Origin: Climacium dendroides
Taxonomy: Eukaryota; Streptophyta; Bryopsida; Hypnales; Climaciaceae
Length of the DNA stretch: 64,000 bases
Assembly: GCA_950106755.1 (NCBI GenBank)
Contig: OX467083.1
Location: 39,136,555 to 39,200,554, forward strand
Direction: 5' to 3'
Each line of letters opens with the position of its first letter. Position 1 is the stretch's first letter. Of the stretch, positions 9,537-19,121 are shown one piece after another. A model generated the notes under the pieces. It saw nothing but the letters and a program-made list of their open reading frames with translations, had not been told where the DNA came from and searched no databases. A program made the translations under genes and the position numbers.

Positions 9537-9959
9537 AGGATATGTTCACACTTGGTATTCATTAGATGATTTTTGGGGTCCAGGAGGGCCGTTTCAGGCT
9601 CGTTCCCAACATTGGTCCCTCTGCAGATTCTAGTGAATGGCTATTCCCAATAAAAAAAGTTTAAAAAATAAAAATAAAAAAAAAAAATTTACAGTCTTGA
9701 AATGAAGAAAGAAATTGAAACAAAAATTATTTTTTTCAAATGTGGCAGTCTCTCGACCACGTCAGTGAGCCGTGACCCTCTATAGAGCAGTTCTCTCAGT
9801 TTGGAAACTGTTGGGAACTCGCAGCCCTCCAAAGGGCTGAAATCTCATCTAAATGTAGGGGTGATGTCTGTAATGTGAATCTTGCTCCAAAAATAGGGCT
9901 AAGTTTGTTCCTAAGACCCTCAATAACAACACTCTTTAAGACCAAGTGAGAACATACCT
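9537..9959. mobile_element. Insertion with ~19-bp inverted ends, containing a second short element
   Basis: The left end reads GGATATGTTCACACTTGGT (9538-9556) and the right end (9941-9959) is its near reverse complement (GGTATGTTCTCACTTGGT). Copy B of the duplicated block lacks this sequence at the matching place (about 16165). Inside lies the element 9561-9855. The target duplication is not clear. Confidence 0.5.
9561..9855. mobile_element. MITE-like element, family of 34234-34506 (diverged member)
   Basis: The left end ATTAGATGATTTTTGGGG and right end CTGAAATCTCATCTAAAT are imperfect inverted repeats. The interior shares GGGCCGTTTCAGGCTCGTTCCC and CTCGACCACGT with the element at 34234-34506. 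About 295 bp, no coding region. Confidence 0.6.
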
Positions 9960-10161
9960 TTGTATATGATGGAGATCTAGTCAAATTACTACAAATATGG
10001 CCATTGCAAATTTCTGAGTATCAAGTACTTCAATAACCGACAATCACATTTTGAAAGCTTTGAAATTTGTTAGTTTTAATGAACACAAATATGGCTGTGG
10101 TGGCTTTGACTGTTAATTGTTGACAAAACCAGAATATTTTCAAACTCCTTAATAACATGTG

Positions 10162-10285
10162 AACTACCCCCATTTCAGACCAAATGGGAGCAAGCCCATT
10201 GTGGGTTCAAGTTCAGAGATGTACACCACTAACATAATTCAGCCCACAATGGGCTTGCTCCCATTTGGTTTGGAATGGGGTAGTT
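10162..10285. mobile_element. Hairpin (foldback) element present only in copy A
   Basis: A ~43-bp arm (10162-10205, centre CCAAATGGGAGCAAGCCC) is followed after a 37-base loop by its near-perfect reverse complement (10243-10285). Copy B has the uninterrupted site GCGAACTAAGTCTG at about 16390-16403. The presence/absence difference between otherwise similar blocks marks it as a mobile insertion, or excision from B. Confidence 0.8.
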
Positions 10286-10659
10286 TATCTTAAGTCTGTT
10301 TGAATTCACAAGCTCTGGTTTAGAAACTAATTGCAAAGGTTTTCCAATTCTATCATAAACTTAAAAAGAAATTATCAGAAATTTTGAAAGAAATCATCAG
10401 AAACTTCTCTCAAACACGGATTTGTGCACATCCAATCTCCCAATTGCAGTACAGAAGAGAAAATTGGAGACGTTGCCTAAACTGAAGAAAGTGCTGTAGT
10501 ACAAATTAAAGAGTTCAGGCCAAAGGGGGAGTGTGCGCACAGATGTGCAAAAACAGAGCTCAAGCACAAATGCTGAACTTTGTCGAGAACAGTTAGTCCA
10601 ATCCATCCCCACATTGGTCCGAATTTCAAAATAAATAAATAAATAAGCTAAGAAATTAA

Positions 10660-11336
10660 CCCCTCCCTACGCAACGGGACCCAAAGTGTCCTCACATAGT
10701 GTGGAAGTCCAATTCAAAGTGTAAGTTGTAACTTTTGTATTGGATGTTTGAATTCAATAAATCTTGTTGTGAAATCTGTACTTTAGATTCTAGTTTGGGT
10801 GTAAATCTTTTTAGTTCCATCCAAGATATATTGATGTTTTGGAAGCCATTCAAAGTTCACGGGTTCAATTTGAATTCATCAAATTGCATTTTTATAGCTG
10901 CAACTTTAGGGGCATTTTAGTAGGAGTTTTAGTCTCAGATGAGTTTTTTTTCAACTTTTCTTGTTATTTTTTTACATTCAAATCCATTTTGCACACACAA
11001 TGAGTCAATTGAATGATATTTTCTTTCACCAACGTGTTTGTATGTTGCTTTTGAATCACTTTGTAATTTAAACTTTTTTCATTTGAGTGGGTTTAGAAAT
11101 CAAATTTCACCTCCAAATTTGTTCCTAGGAAAATTTGAGCATCCTTTTTCTACATTAAAACATTATAATCTTGCAATCTATGTGGCAAAATGACTCTAAA
11201 TTTGATACACATCATCTACAACATGTACACTACAAGATTGTATGGTTAAGATTTCTATACCTTAGTGACGTTTTGGACTATAACATTTGAAAAGCAATGA
11301 TGTTTTAAACCACAAAAGGCCCAGGGACTTCAGGGG
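10660..11336. mobile_element. TTAA-flanked element with an empty site in copy B
   Basis: The element starts CCCCTCCCTACGC and ends GACTTCAGGGG, with TTAA directly on both sides (10656-10659 and 11337-11340). The sequence resumes as AAGAATCGAACTAAAATTAA. In copy B the flanks are contiguous (about 16706-16735: GGAAAGTAAAGAATCGGAC), with a single TAA-type site where the element would be. The right end matches the family consensus (reverse complement CCCCTGAAGTCCCTGGGCC). The subterminal CTTGCAATCTATGTGGCAAAA also matches subfamily A elements. There is no transposase frame. Confidence 0.85.
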
Positions 11337-11340
11337 TTAA

Positions 11341-11505
11341 AAGAATCGAACTAAAATTAATACATGCGAGAACTCGGCATGATTCAATCACATCCATAGC
11401 AGCTGCCGTGAATTCAAAAATGGTAACTTCAAGGGTGTAATCATCTATCATTACCCTAATCACTTCACAGTTCACAGCGTCAATGGACACGTGCTGGGGT
11501 CCTGC
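11341..11505 (-). other. Conserved exon-like segment on the minus strand, copy A
   Basis: On the minus strand a GCAG acceptor-like site near 11505 is followed by an open frame reading VSIDAVNCEVIRVMIDDY and then TLEVTIFEFTAAAMDVIESC. The same peptide is encoded in copy B (minus strand, about 16870-16718) because the nucleotides are almost identical. I do not recognise the family. It may be an exon of a decayed or incomplete gene duplicated with the block; chance openness cannot be excluded because high nucleotide identity leaves no informative substitutions. Confidence 0.3.
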
Positions 11506-11801
11506 GCCACGTACTTAAAACTCAATTTGCATGCTGGCTGGCCATGCTATCGATGTCCGAAACCGAGCAATGCTGACACCAGGCACCAGAGAGACAGATC
11601 ACCATGTTGAGCGATGACACAGAAATCATTACACGATCAATGCAAATTAAATCAGGCACATGATTTTCCTGCGATATAGTACGTAATCAAGGTGTAATCC
11701 TCAATCATCCAGCCATGACATGATCATCTTAGGAGTTAGGACCAAGTAGATTCAACGTTGTAACCACCACGACAAGCCTGGAATATGGTCATTTCGGTTC
11801 A

Positions 11802-12168
11802 ATGGCGAAATTTGAAGAGCTTGGCACACCAATTTCCAGTCCCCTGTCTAACCGGAAGTCCTATTTCTTAAAGATTGAGAACTTCATTTCTACAATCTGG
11901 CACTCTGAAACACGCCATTTCATCAAATGTGAGCAAATTCAGTTTCGCAAAGAGAGGTTGACAACATTCACACTTTGCAAGGCAGTCGCCTGAAAACCTA
12001 AATCCTTGCCTCTAACTTCAGGGCTTTGTGAGGTTGTATGTCACAACTTCCAGGCTCTGAATGGCGCCAATATAACGAAATTGTTGCCTGGTGCTGAGAT
12101 TGAAGTGCAGATTTGTGTTGGAAACCTCGAGTGGCATGAGTTCAAATATGTTTTTGCTTGAGAGGTTA
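11802..12168 (+). other. Exon-like segments on the plus strand, copy A
   Basis: A short frame from ATG 11802 reads MAKFEELGTPISS... for 63 codons. Further on, a strong acceptor (CTCTAACTTCAG ending at 12022) opens a frame reading NFQALNGANITKLLPGAEIE, continuing VQICVGNLEWHEFKYVFA to a TGA near 12160, next to a GAG|GTTAGT donor-like site. Copy B keeps the second segment with one Cys-to-Tyr change but has small indels in the first. This looks like a remnant of a gene of unknown function; no domain is recognised. Confidence 0.35.
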
Positions 12169-12500
12169 GTTAGCTCATGGACTTCGTATTATGGTCATAT
12201 TCGTTGAATTGCTTGTTCCAGACACAGGATAGTCATTCACAGGGGAAAGTGAGACAGGGGAATTAATTATCTAGTCTCCTGTGTGACAACAGGGGACTTC
12301 ATCTGAATCTGTTGGGCAGGAGAAAAATTGCAAACCCCCAGTGGTGTCTATCCCTTCACCCGAGATTGTCAATTTCTCAAAATTGGCTGTATATTCCATG
12401 ACATTCTGACATCTACATTAGCTTGATGTATCGACAGATACGCAAATTGTATTTCATCCAAAGTCGTATGGCCAGTTGGTCACATCCTAAGCTGAAAATG

Positions 12501-12866
12501 CCACAGCACTTGATTGAACGGGCGCAATTGCACACCTCAAAACCAGCCCAGTGAAGAAAAAATGAGAAAAAAAATTGATAAAATAATGGATTATAAATAT
12601 TTCAGAAAATGTGAACATGTGTACCGAAGTAACTTCCTTCGACACTACAGAGTTCTGGCTCGATCAAACTCTGTAATTCTTCTACACTAGCCACTATATA
12701 TTTCCCTACATTGTTCTGGGTTCCAGCAGATTAAGCAATGCAAGGGAAGGGATCGGATGTATCTAAAGCACCAAATAATTCACAGCGTCAAGAGACGCTG
12801 AGCTTATAACCTAGCTAGCTTCGGAACCTCATTATGTGTTGAACAAAATACAGAAGTTAACATTAT
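12501..12866 (-). other. 3' flank of the phytocyanin gene
   Basis: No other gene is seen. The 3' untranslated region and polyadenylation site of the minus-strand gene should lie here; AT-rich sequence at 12570-12600 is the most likely end, but no canonical AATAAA can be fixed with confidence. Confidence 0.4.
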
Positions 12867-14060
12867 TCATGCGAGCACAGGAATGGCGGCCACCACCAGG
12901 GCGACTGTAGCAATGAGCAGCTGAGAAGTCCAGCTGAATCCTGGCATGGCCAAGGCAGAGCTGGCTTTCGGAGTGTCGGTGTCAGCGGCTGTTGTGTTCA
13001 ACGATCCGTCGGCGTTGTAAATTTGCATGGAGAGCTTCATGCCTTGATCACAGTGGCTCTTAACGGTACAGATCATATATAGTTGAACAGATTCGGCAAG
13101 AGGAAACTGCGCACACCAACGCATCTAGAGTTTGAGACGAAGGTGATCATGCATCTTACAACCAAGGCACCGTAGAACCACACTCGGAACGACATTGGAA
13201 TATATGTTGTTAGAACCAAAGGTGTGGTTGTAACCTGTTGTCCTGAAATCGACATTAATAATATCATGGGGACGCAATGGGACGACATTAGTTGGTCCAT
13301 GTGATACTTTGTAGTTTTTAAAAACGTCAGTTTTTTGGTATTCACACTATTTAGAGCGTAAAAACTGTAACATTCAAGTGCATGAAGCGCTAGAAACTAG
13401 GACTGGCATACACAGGCAGCCAAGCATCTGGAGACGTCCCATTGCCGTGATTTTCCACCCGAGCATTACAATAACGTTGAGATCAGCCCAACTTCAACTG
13501 AACTTTCACAAAATACCAAACAAGCTGCAGAATATGGCACAGTATGTCGCCTGGATCGAGTGCAGATCTTACCGAATACTCGATCCCCGGGCCAATGGTC
13601 ATCGAATCAAGCTCCTTGCCCTGCTCCCCACAAGTGTCATATCCAAGCTTGTCCACACTAACGACACTATGATCAATATAGTCATTATTGGTGAATACTG
13701 CAACAACAAGGCCAGGGAGTAGTTCAGAACCTCTGTCAAGATCAGCTGCATACAATATATGCACATGCACCACCAATTCAGAAATGACAAGACGTGCAGG
13801 GATTAATATATATGTATGGACCAAGAACGCTAGCTCGACGTGAATTGAGATTGGTCGAGTGGATCGAGATGCCTACCGAGAGTATCGCCAACTTTGACTT
13901 TGTAGTTAGACGCCCATTTGTTGTAGTCGATATTGGCCGTGTTGGTCCATCCAACATTTTCCCCTCCCACATAGAAACGGACACCGCATTCAGCCTCGTG
14001 CGCTAGCAAGCACACCAGGAGCACGCCCAAAGCACACCCTGCTGTTGAAAAAACCTTCAT
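12867..14060 (-). CDS. Phytocyanin (uclacyanin-like blue copper protein), GPI-anchored
   Basis: I model three exons, complement(12867..13106, 13573..13697, 13877..14060), 182 codons. Introns have GT-AG ends: donor G|GTAGGC at 13876 (phase 1), acceptor TTGCAG before 13697, donor CG|GTAAGA at 13572 (phase 0), acceptor GCGCAG before 13106. The start is the ATG at 14060 in good context (CACCATGAAG). Residues 1-25 form a signal peptide. The plastocyanin-like domain follows, with YNKWA...KVKVGDTLVF and DHSVVSV. Copper ligands are His71, Cys116, His121 and Met126 (C-x4-H-C-x3-M), and Cys84-Cys122 is the expected disulphide. A Ser/Thr/Ala-rich linker and a hydrophobic tail from about residue 166 predict a GPI anchor. 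Phytocyanins are single-copper electron carriers at the plasma membrane/cell wall; Met rather than Gln as axial ligand fits the uclacyanin or plantacyanin type. The gene lies between two direct copies of the 9.5-12.5 kb block. Function is by family; expression is not shown. Confidence 0.88.
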
Positions 14061-14183
14061 GGTGACCGCACCCCGCTGCACTGCCTCTTCACGTACAGGC
14101 CTCTAAGCGCAGATTGAAGATCGCCGAATTGGGGCAACAAACTGGAGACAGAGTCGGAGAATTCAGCAGGGCAAGTGAAAGCT

Positions 14184-14224
14184 AGTGATGACTGATAAGG
14201 GGAGGAGTCCGAGAGCTATATATG
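14184..14224 (-). promoter_or_regulatory. Probable core promoter of the phytocyanin gene
   Basis: On the minus strand ACACATATATAGCTC gives a TATA box at 14216-14224, about 160 bases before the ATG. A pyrimidine patch (CTCCTCCCC, about 14200-14208) follows it. Transcription would start near 14185-14195, giving a 5' untranslated leader of about 130 nt. Confidence 0.55.
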
Positions 14225-14633
14225 TGTGTGTGTGCGCATATATGTACGTGTATCCTTGTAGTGCAGCGCACTTGACAGGACATCACGGCAAGTACACACG
14301 GGATTCGGCGCCCAAATTATTCGGGGATTTGCTGTACCATAAGTTACTTTTTAAATCCTATTTTTGGAAAATCTGAATTCAGAATTTACAAAAAAAATTC
14401 ATCTGATTGCAAATAAAAAATTCTACAGCGTTTTCCCCAGGGGTAAAACGGGGCAATGAGGGGGTCAGTTCACCCTGGCCCCCGGTTCCCATACTTTGAA
14501 GCTTGAATCAATGATCAGTTCTCTCCAAAAAAAACTTAAAAATCAAGAATCGATTCACTCAGAGAGACAGATTTATTTTGTTTTGTTCTTTTTTTTACTT
14601 TCTTACTCAAAAGGGGCAGGCTTTCTACTTTAA

Positions 14634-15250
14634 CCCCTAAAACCCCCAAAGTCCCATGGCCATTTTTCTGCCCAAACCACTCAAAATTATCACTTCTACT
14701 ACAATCACTTACAAAATAAATTCTTAAAAACATTTTTTAGAATCTAACCATAGGATCTTATTCTACACTTATCTTAGATCATGTGATAATTTTTTTGTAA
14801 TTTTTGACCATATAGATTAAAAGATATTAGCAATCAAAATAAAAGAATAAAATTTCTTTCAAGAAGTCGCTCTGATTGTCGGCAAAACAAGAAGTTCCAT
14901 AACTTTCCCATCTCTAATCCAAATGGAATGAATCAAAGCTTCCCATTTACAAAAAAAAATATAATCTACAAGAATAAAAATATTAAAAAATTTATTACAA
15001 TTTTTTGTGAATTTTTTTGCTACCCAGTCTCCCCCATTTTGAGGTTATTGTGGCATAATTTTTGCTCCCAGGCACCAATTGAAATAAAAATTATATTCCT
15101 AGAAAGCTCTTAAATTTTTCTATCTTATGAGAAAGTTTCAAAAAGTTTCAGTAAAAATTGAGATCATAAGAACCTACCTAAAATTCATTTTATCCCCGTA
15201 AGAACAATGGGATTTCAGTTTATCCCCATAGGAATATTGAGACTTTAGGG
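14634..15250 (+). mobile_element. Subfamily A short element
   Basis: Begins CCCCTAAAACCCCCAAAGTCCC after TTAA (14630-14633). It continues with the subfamily A signature (GGCC, CTGCCCAAACCACTCAAAA, then AACCATAGGATCTTAT) and ends near GACTTTAGGG (15241-15250), followed by a degraded ACTAAA. It aligns in the same orientation with 24131-25048. No coding region. Confidence 0.7.
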
Positions 15251-15289
15251 ACTAAAGTCAAAGAACCACAAACTAGCTAAGAGCCCTAT

Positions 15290-15560
15290 GCCCAACCAAA
15301 TTGCAGGGTGCAAATGAGAGCATGGCCACCCTTACATACAAGGGGGCCAACACTCTTCAAATTTTGATGAAAAGCTACATGCTCTTCCCAATATTCTCTT
15401 GACCCTCAAGTCTAGGGTGTCAAAGAATGACCCTTGAATTCATTGTTCCACTGAACTATTTATGCGTTGTATTTGGTGAGCAAGGATGAGGGACAATAAA
15501 ATTGAGGACCCTTCAAAAACACAATCCACAGGAAACCAATGAATCAGAATGAGAGCCGGG
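15290..15560 (+). repeat. Dispersed repeat, partner at 54580-54865
   Basis: Shares ordered blocks with 54580-54865 in the same orientation: CCTTACAT-CAAGGGGGCCAACACT, CAATATTCTCTTGACCCTCAA, GTGTCAAAGAATGA and TTGAGGACCCTTCAAAAAC. No open frame survives. Its nature (old transposon or gene fragment) is unknown. Confidence 0.65.
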
Positions 15561-16127
15561 GTTCGCTACCATATACTTCGATGACAGCCGATGGGTGACT
15601 GTAAATAACTTCACCATAATGACACGCTCATTACGTTGGACTCTATTTAAGTCGAGTCTACATTTTAATAAAAGCTATTGAACCTCAAGTCAACCTCCTG
15701 GAAGTGTCTGTACTTTGCTACCGACTACAGTGACTTAATTTTAAAACCTGCACCAGCACAAAAGTTTAAATCAAGGCGCTCAGTAACAGCCCGTTATGAT
15801 GTGTGTCCACAGTTAGCAAGCCATTTGCCACAAGCCTGAGGGCCTCTTGGTTCTGAATTATTTTAATGAATTGTACTTAGTTAAATTTCAAAATTTCCTT
15901 TGATAAGCTGCGATGAAAATTACACAGAAGAAAGGAATGCGCCTCCACCGGCTCCCTAGGGGAAATTGAAGTGATTCGTTGCAAGGGTAAAATTCCATGT
16001 TTTCATCATCGATAAAAATTTCTTGAGGCCTGTTCCTTCTAGAACGAGCTCTTACATTTACAGCTACTGTCCAGTTTACTACAAAGTACTCAAACGTCAA
16101 TTTCGATATATTGGTGATATAATTCCA
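15561..16127. other. Non-coding stretch upstream of copy B
   Basis: I see no gene, tandem repeat or recognisable element; short open frames on either strand look like chance. Confidence 0.5.
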
Positions 16128-17880
16128 TTACTGTGGCTTCTGGAAACATCCCAGTTACGAATGGGCAATTATAAACTAAGCTTCTCCAAATTTCATGCAA
16201 TTTCGGCCAAAGCAACGAACATGGCGATTGCTAGATTTCCGAGTATTGTTTTCTTCAATGTCGATCACATTTTGAGCGCTCTGAAATTCGCCAATTTTAT
16301 GAATATGAATATGGCCACGGTGGCTTTGACTGTTAACTGTTTGAGCGGGTAATCGATACCAGAATATTTTTCAAATTCCACAAGAACACGCGAACTAAGT
16401 CTGTTCGAATTCACAAGTTCTGGTTCAGAAACTAGTTGCGAAGGTTCTCCAGTTCGATCATCAGGAACTTCTATTTGTGCACATTCAAGCTCACAATGGC
16501 AGTACAGGAGAAAATTTGAGAAGTTGCCTGAGCTGAAGAAGGCACTGTGTGCAAGTACAAATTAAAGAGTTCAGGCCAACGGGGGAGTGTTCGCACAGAT
16601 GTTACCTGCTCCTGCAGAAACAGAGCTCAAGCAAAAATAATATTGAACTTCGTCAAGACAGCTAGTCCATCCCCACATTGCTCCGAATTTCACCAAAAAA
16701 AAGCTAGGAAAGTAAAGAATCGGACTAAAATTTATACATGTGAGAACTCGGCATGATTCAATCACATCCATAGCAGCTGCCGTGAATTCAAAAATGGTAA
16801 CTTCAAGGGTGTAATCATCTATCATTACCCTAATCACTTCACAGTTCACAGCGTCAATGGACACGTGCTGGGGTCCTGCGCCACATACTTAAAACTCAAT
16901 TTGCATGCTGGCTGGCCATGCTATCGATGTCCGAAACCGAGCAATGCTGACACCAGGCACCAGAGAGACAGATCACCATGTTGAGCGATGACACAGAAAT
17001 CATTACACGATCAATGCAAATTAAATCAGGCACATGATTTTCCTGCGATATAGTACGTAATCAAGGTGTAATCCTCAATCATCCAGCCATGACATGGTCT
17101 TAGGAGTTAGGACCAAGTAGATTCAACGTTGTAACCACCACGACAAGCCTGGAATATGGTCATTTCGGTTCAATGGCGAAATTTGAAGAGCTTGGCACAG
17201 CAATTTCCAGTCCCCTGTCTAACCGGAACCTCAGATCTGCACGTACCAGTCCTATTTCTTAAAGATTGAGAACTTCATTTGTACACTTTGCTCTGAAACA
17301 CGCCATTTCATCAAATATGAGCAAATTCAGTTTCGCAAAGAGAGGTTGACAACATTCACACTTTTCAAGGCAGCTGTCTGAAAACCTAAATCCTTGTCTC
17401 TAACTTCAGAGCTTTTTGAAGATGTACGCACAATTTCGACGCTCTGAATGGCGCCAATATAACGAAATTGTTGCCTGGTGCTGAGATTGAAGTGCAGATT
17501 TATGTTGGAAACCTCGAGTGGCATGAGTTCAAATATGTTTTTGCTTGAGAGGTTAGTTAGCTCATGGACTTCGTATTATGGTCATATTCGTTGAATTGCT
17601 TCCATACATAAGATAGTCATTCACAGGGGAAAGTGAGACAGGGGAATTAATCATCTAGTCTCCTGTGTGATAACAGGGGACTTCATCTGAATCTGTAGTG
17701 TGATTATTTACAGGGGAATACATGCAAACCCCCAGTGGTGTCTATCCCTTCACCCGAGATTGTCAATTTCTCAAAATTGGCTGTATATTCCATGACATTT
17801 TGACATCTACATTAGCTTGGCGTATCGACAGATATGCAAACTGTTTTTCATCCTCAACATTGTGCTGTTGTGCACCTGTG
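16128..17880. repeat. Duplicated block, copy B (upstream side of the phytocyanin gene)
   Basis: Aligns in the same orientation with copy A (9482-12500). Left of about 16690 the copies differ by many substitutions and indels. Between 16735 and 17096 they are almost identical, and after 17174 they differ moderately again. Copy B preserves uninterrupted versions of the sites that in copy A carry the hairpin (10162-10285) and the TTAA element (10660-11336). The exon-like segments of copy A recur at about 16718-16870 (minus) and 17174-17552 (plus). Confidence 0.9.
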
Positions 17881-18721
17881 TGCTAGAATGATTTCATTTC
17901 TTATGAACTAGACAAGTGAGAAAATCCTGCAATTAAATCCTCTGTCAGGTCAAGGGGGAAATGTTGATCGAGTTACACAGGGAACTGGGGAAGTGAAATA
18001 ACCCTCCTGTCAGCGTGGAATTTGTGTCGTCCAAGTGCATACCCAGAATTCGACAATTAATCCAGAATTGTATAGATAATAGATCCGACAGCTGGTTTCA
18101 GTCGGGGGACTAAAATACGGTGCTAAATTCTCTCTAAAATATCGGTATATAAGTAAGTCAGTGGTGTTGCAAGCTGTTTAATCTGCTCTCAGAAAGCCTT
18201 AATTAACTTGCTCGATCGTTGATCAACTGATACGTCGACAAGCTCTAGCCTGAATGCTTCATAACAACGTTGCAAGGAGGAAACAATATTAACTTGGACA
18301 GAATTTGTTAAAATTATTGGGGGTGACCAAACCAGTCTATTAACCGTCCTGGAATTAGTAGGGGCATATAGGTACAGTGCATGGTCAGAGTGTGTGAACT
18401 TCGCCAAAGATGTCAGGACTAAGTAATGAGAGTGTAGTGGAAACCTCTATAATAATCAAGTACTTCAATTTTAGTTAATCCCATTAATTGAGGAATTAAT
18501 CAATTTTACTAAACATAAGCAAAGAGAAGTGAACTTTGAAGCTTGATGTCAAAGTAATAAGAGAACACTCAGATATTCCAATTAGCTCCAATTGTCAAAT
18601 AGATGAGGATATTAGTGAATGAGGAGAGAAGTTATTTATACAAGTGGTATAGTAGTAGGTAAAACAATGCATGTGGGATATGTAAATTAGGATTATGATG
18701 AGCACAACCACCCACAGTTGA
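17881..18721. other. Gene-free stretch
   Basis: No coding region or repeat is supported here. Confidence 0.5.
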
Positions 18722-19121
18722 GTCAAAAGCTGAAATTGTATTCAAAGTTGAATTTCAGACCCCATTTAGGCATAATAGAATGATTTTTTTCAAAAAAATT
18801 TAAACTGAATAAATTTAAAAAATAAAACTAGAATTCATCTCCAAAAATCCGTTTGAAGTTTAGAGTCTTCAATAAAAAGTTATGGACAAAATTTGGAGAA
18901 GGTGTTTGAAAATTTCAAAGAAAATTTTTCTTTCAACCTCTTTTAGAATTTTGTCTATAACTTTGAATTGAAGAATGTAAAACTCAAACAGATTTTTGGA
19001 GATGAAAACTATCTTGATTCTACAACTTTATTTAGTTCAAAGTTTTTTGAAAAAAATCATTGTTTTATGCTTAAATGGGGTTTGAAATTCGACTTTGAAC
19101 ATAATTCTTGCATTTGACAAT
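18722..19121. repeat. ~400-bp foldback (long inverted repeat)
   Basis: Arms of about 165-190 bp face each other across a short loop near 18905-18945. Matching pairs include TTCAAAGTTGAATTTCAGAC (18741) with the reverse complement of 19079-19098, and CATCTCCAAAAATC near 18837 with its partner near 18993. No terminal target duplication was fixed. Transcription would give a long imperfect hairpin RNA. Confidence 0.8.

Larger units (their letters stand above)
9482..12500. repeat. Duplicated block, copy A (downstream side of the phytocyanin gene)
   Basis: This block aligns in the same orientation with 16128-17880. Matching anchors include GGAAACATCCCAATTACAA (9501) with 16141, TTAAAGAGTTCAGGCCAA (10507) with 16563, and a ~360-bp stretch 11364-11718 that is almost identical to 16735-17096. 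Copy A is longer because it carries at least three insertions absent from copy B: 9537-9959, the hairpin 10162-10285 and the TTAA-flanked element 10660-11336. With copy B it brackets the phytocyanin gene. Confidence 0.9.

Noticed and set aside
13483..13824. Long minus-strand frame read as a separate gene
   Set aside because: It is the middle exon of the phytocyanin gene (13573-13697) plus flanking intron sequence that happens to be open.
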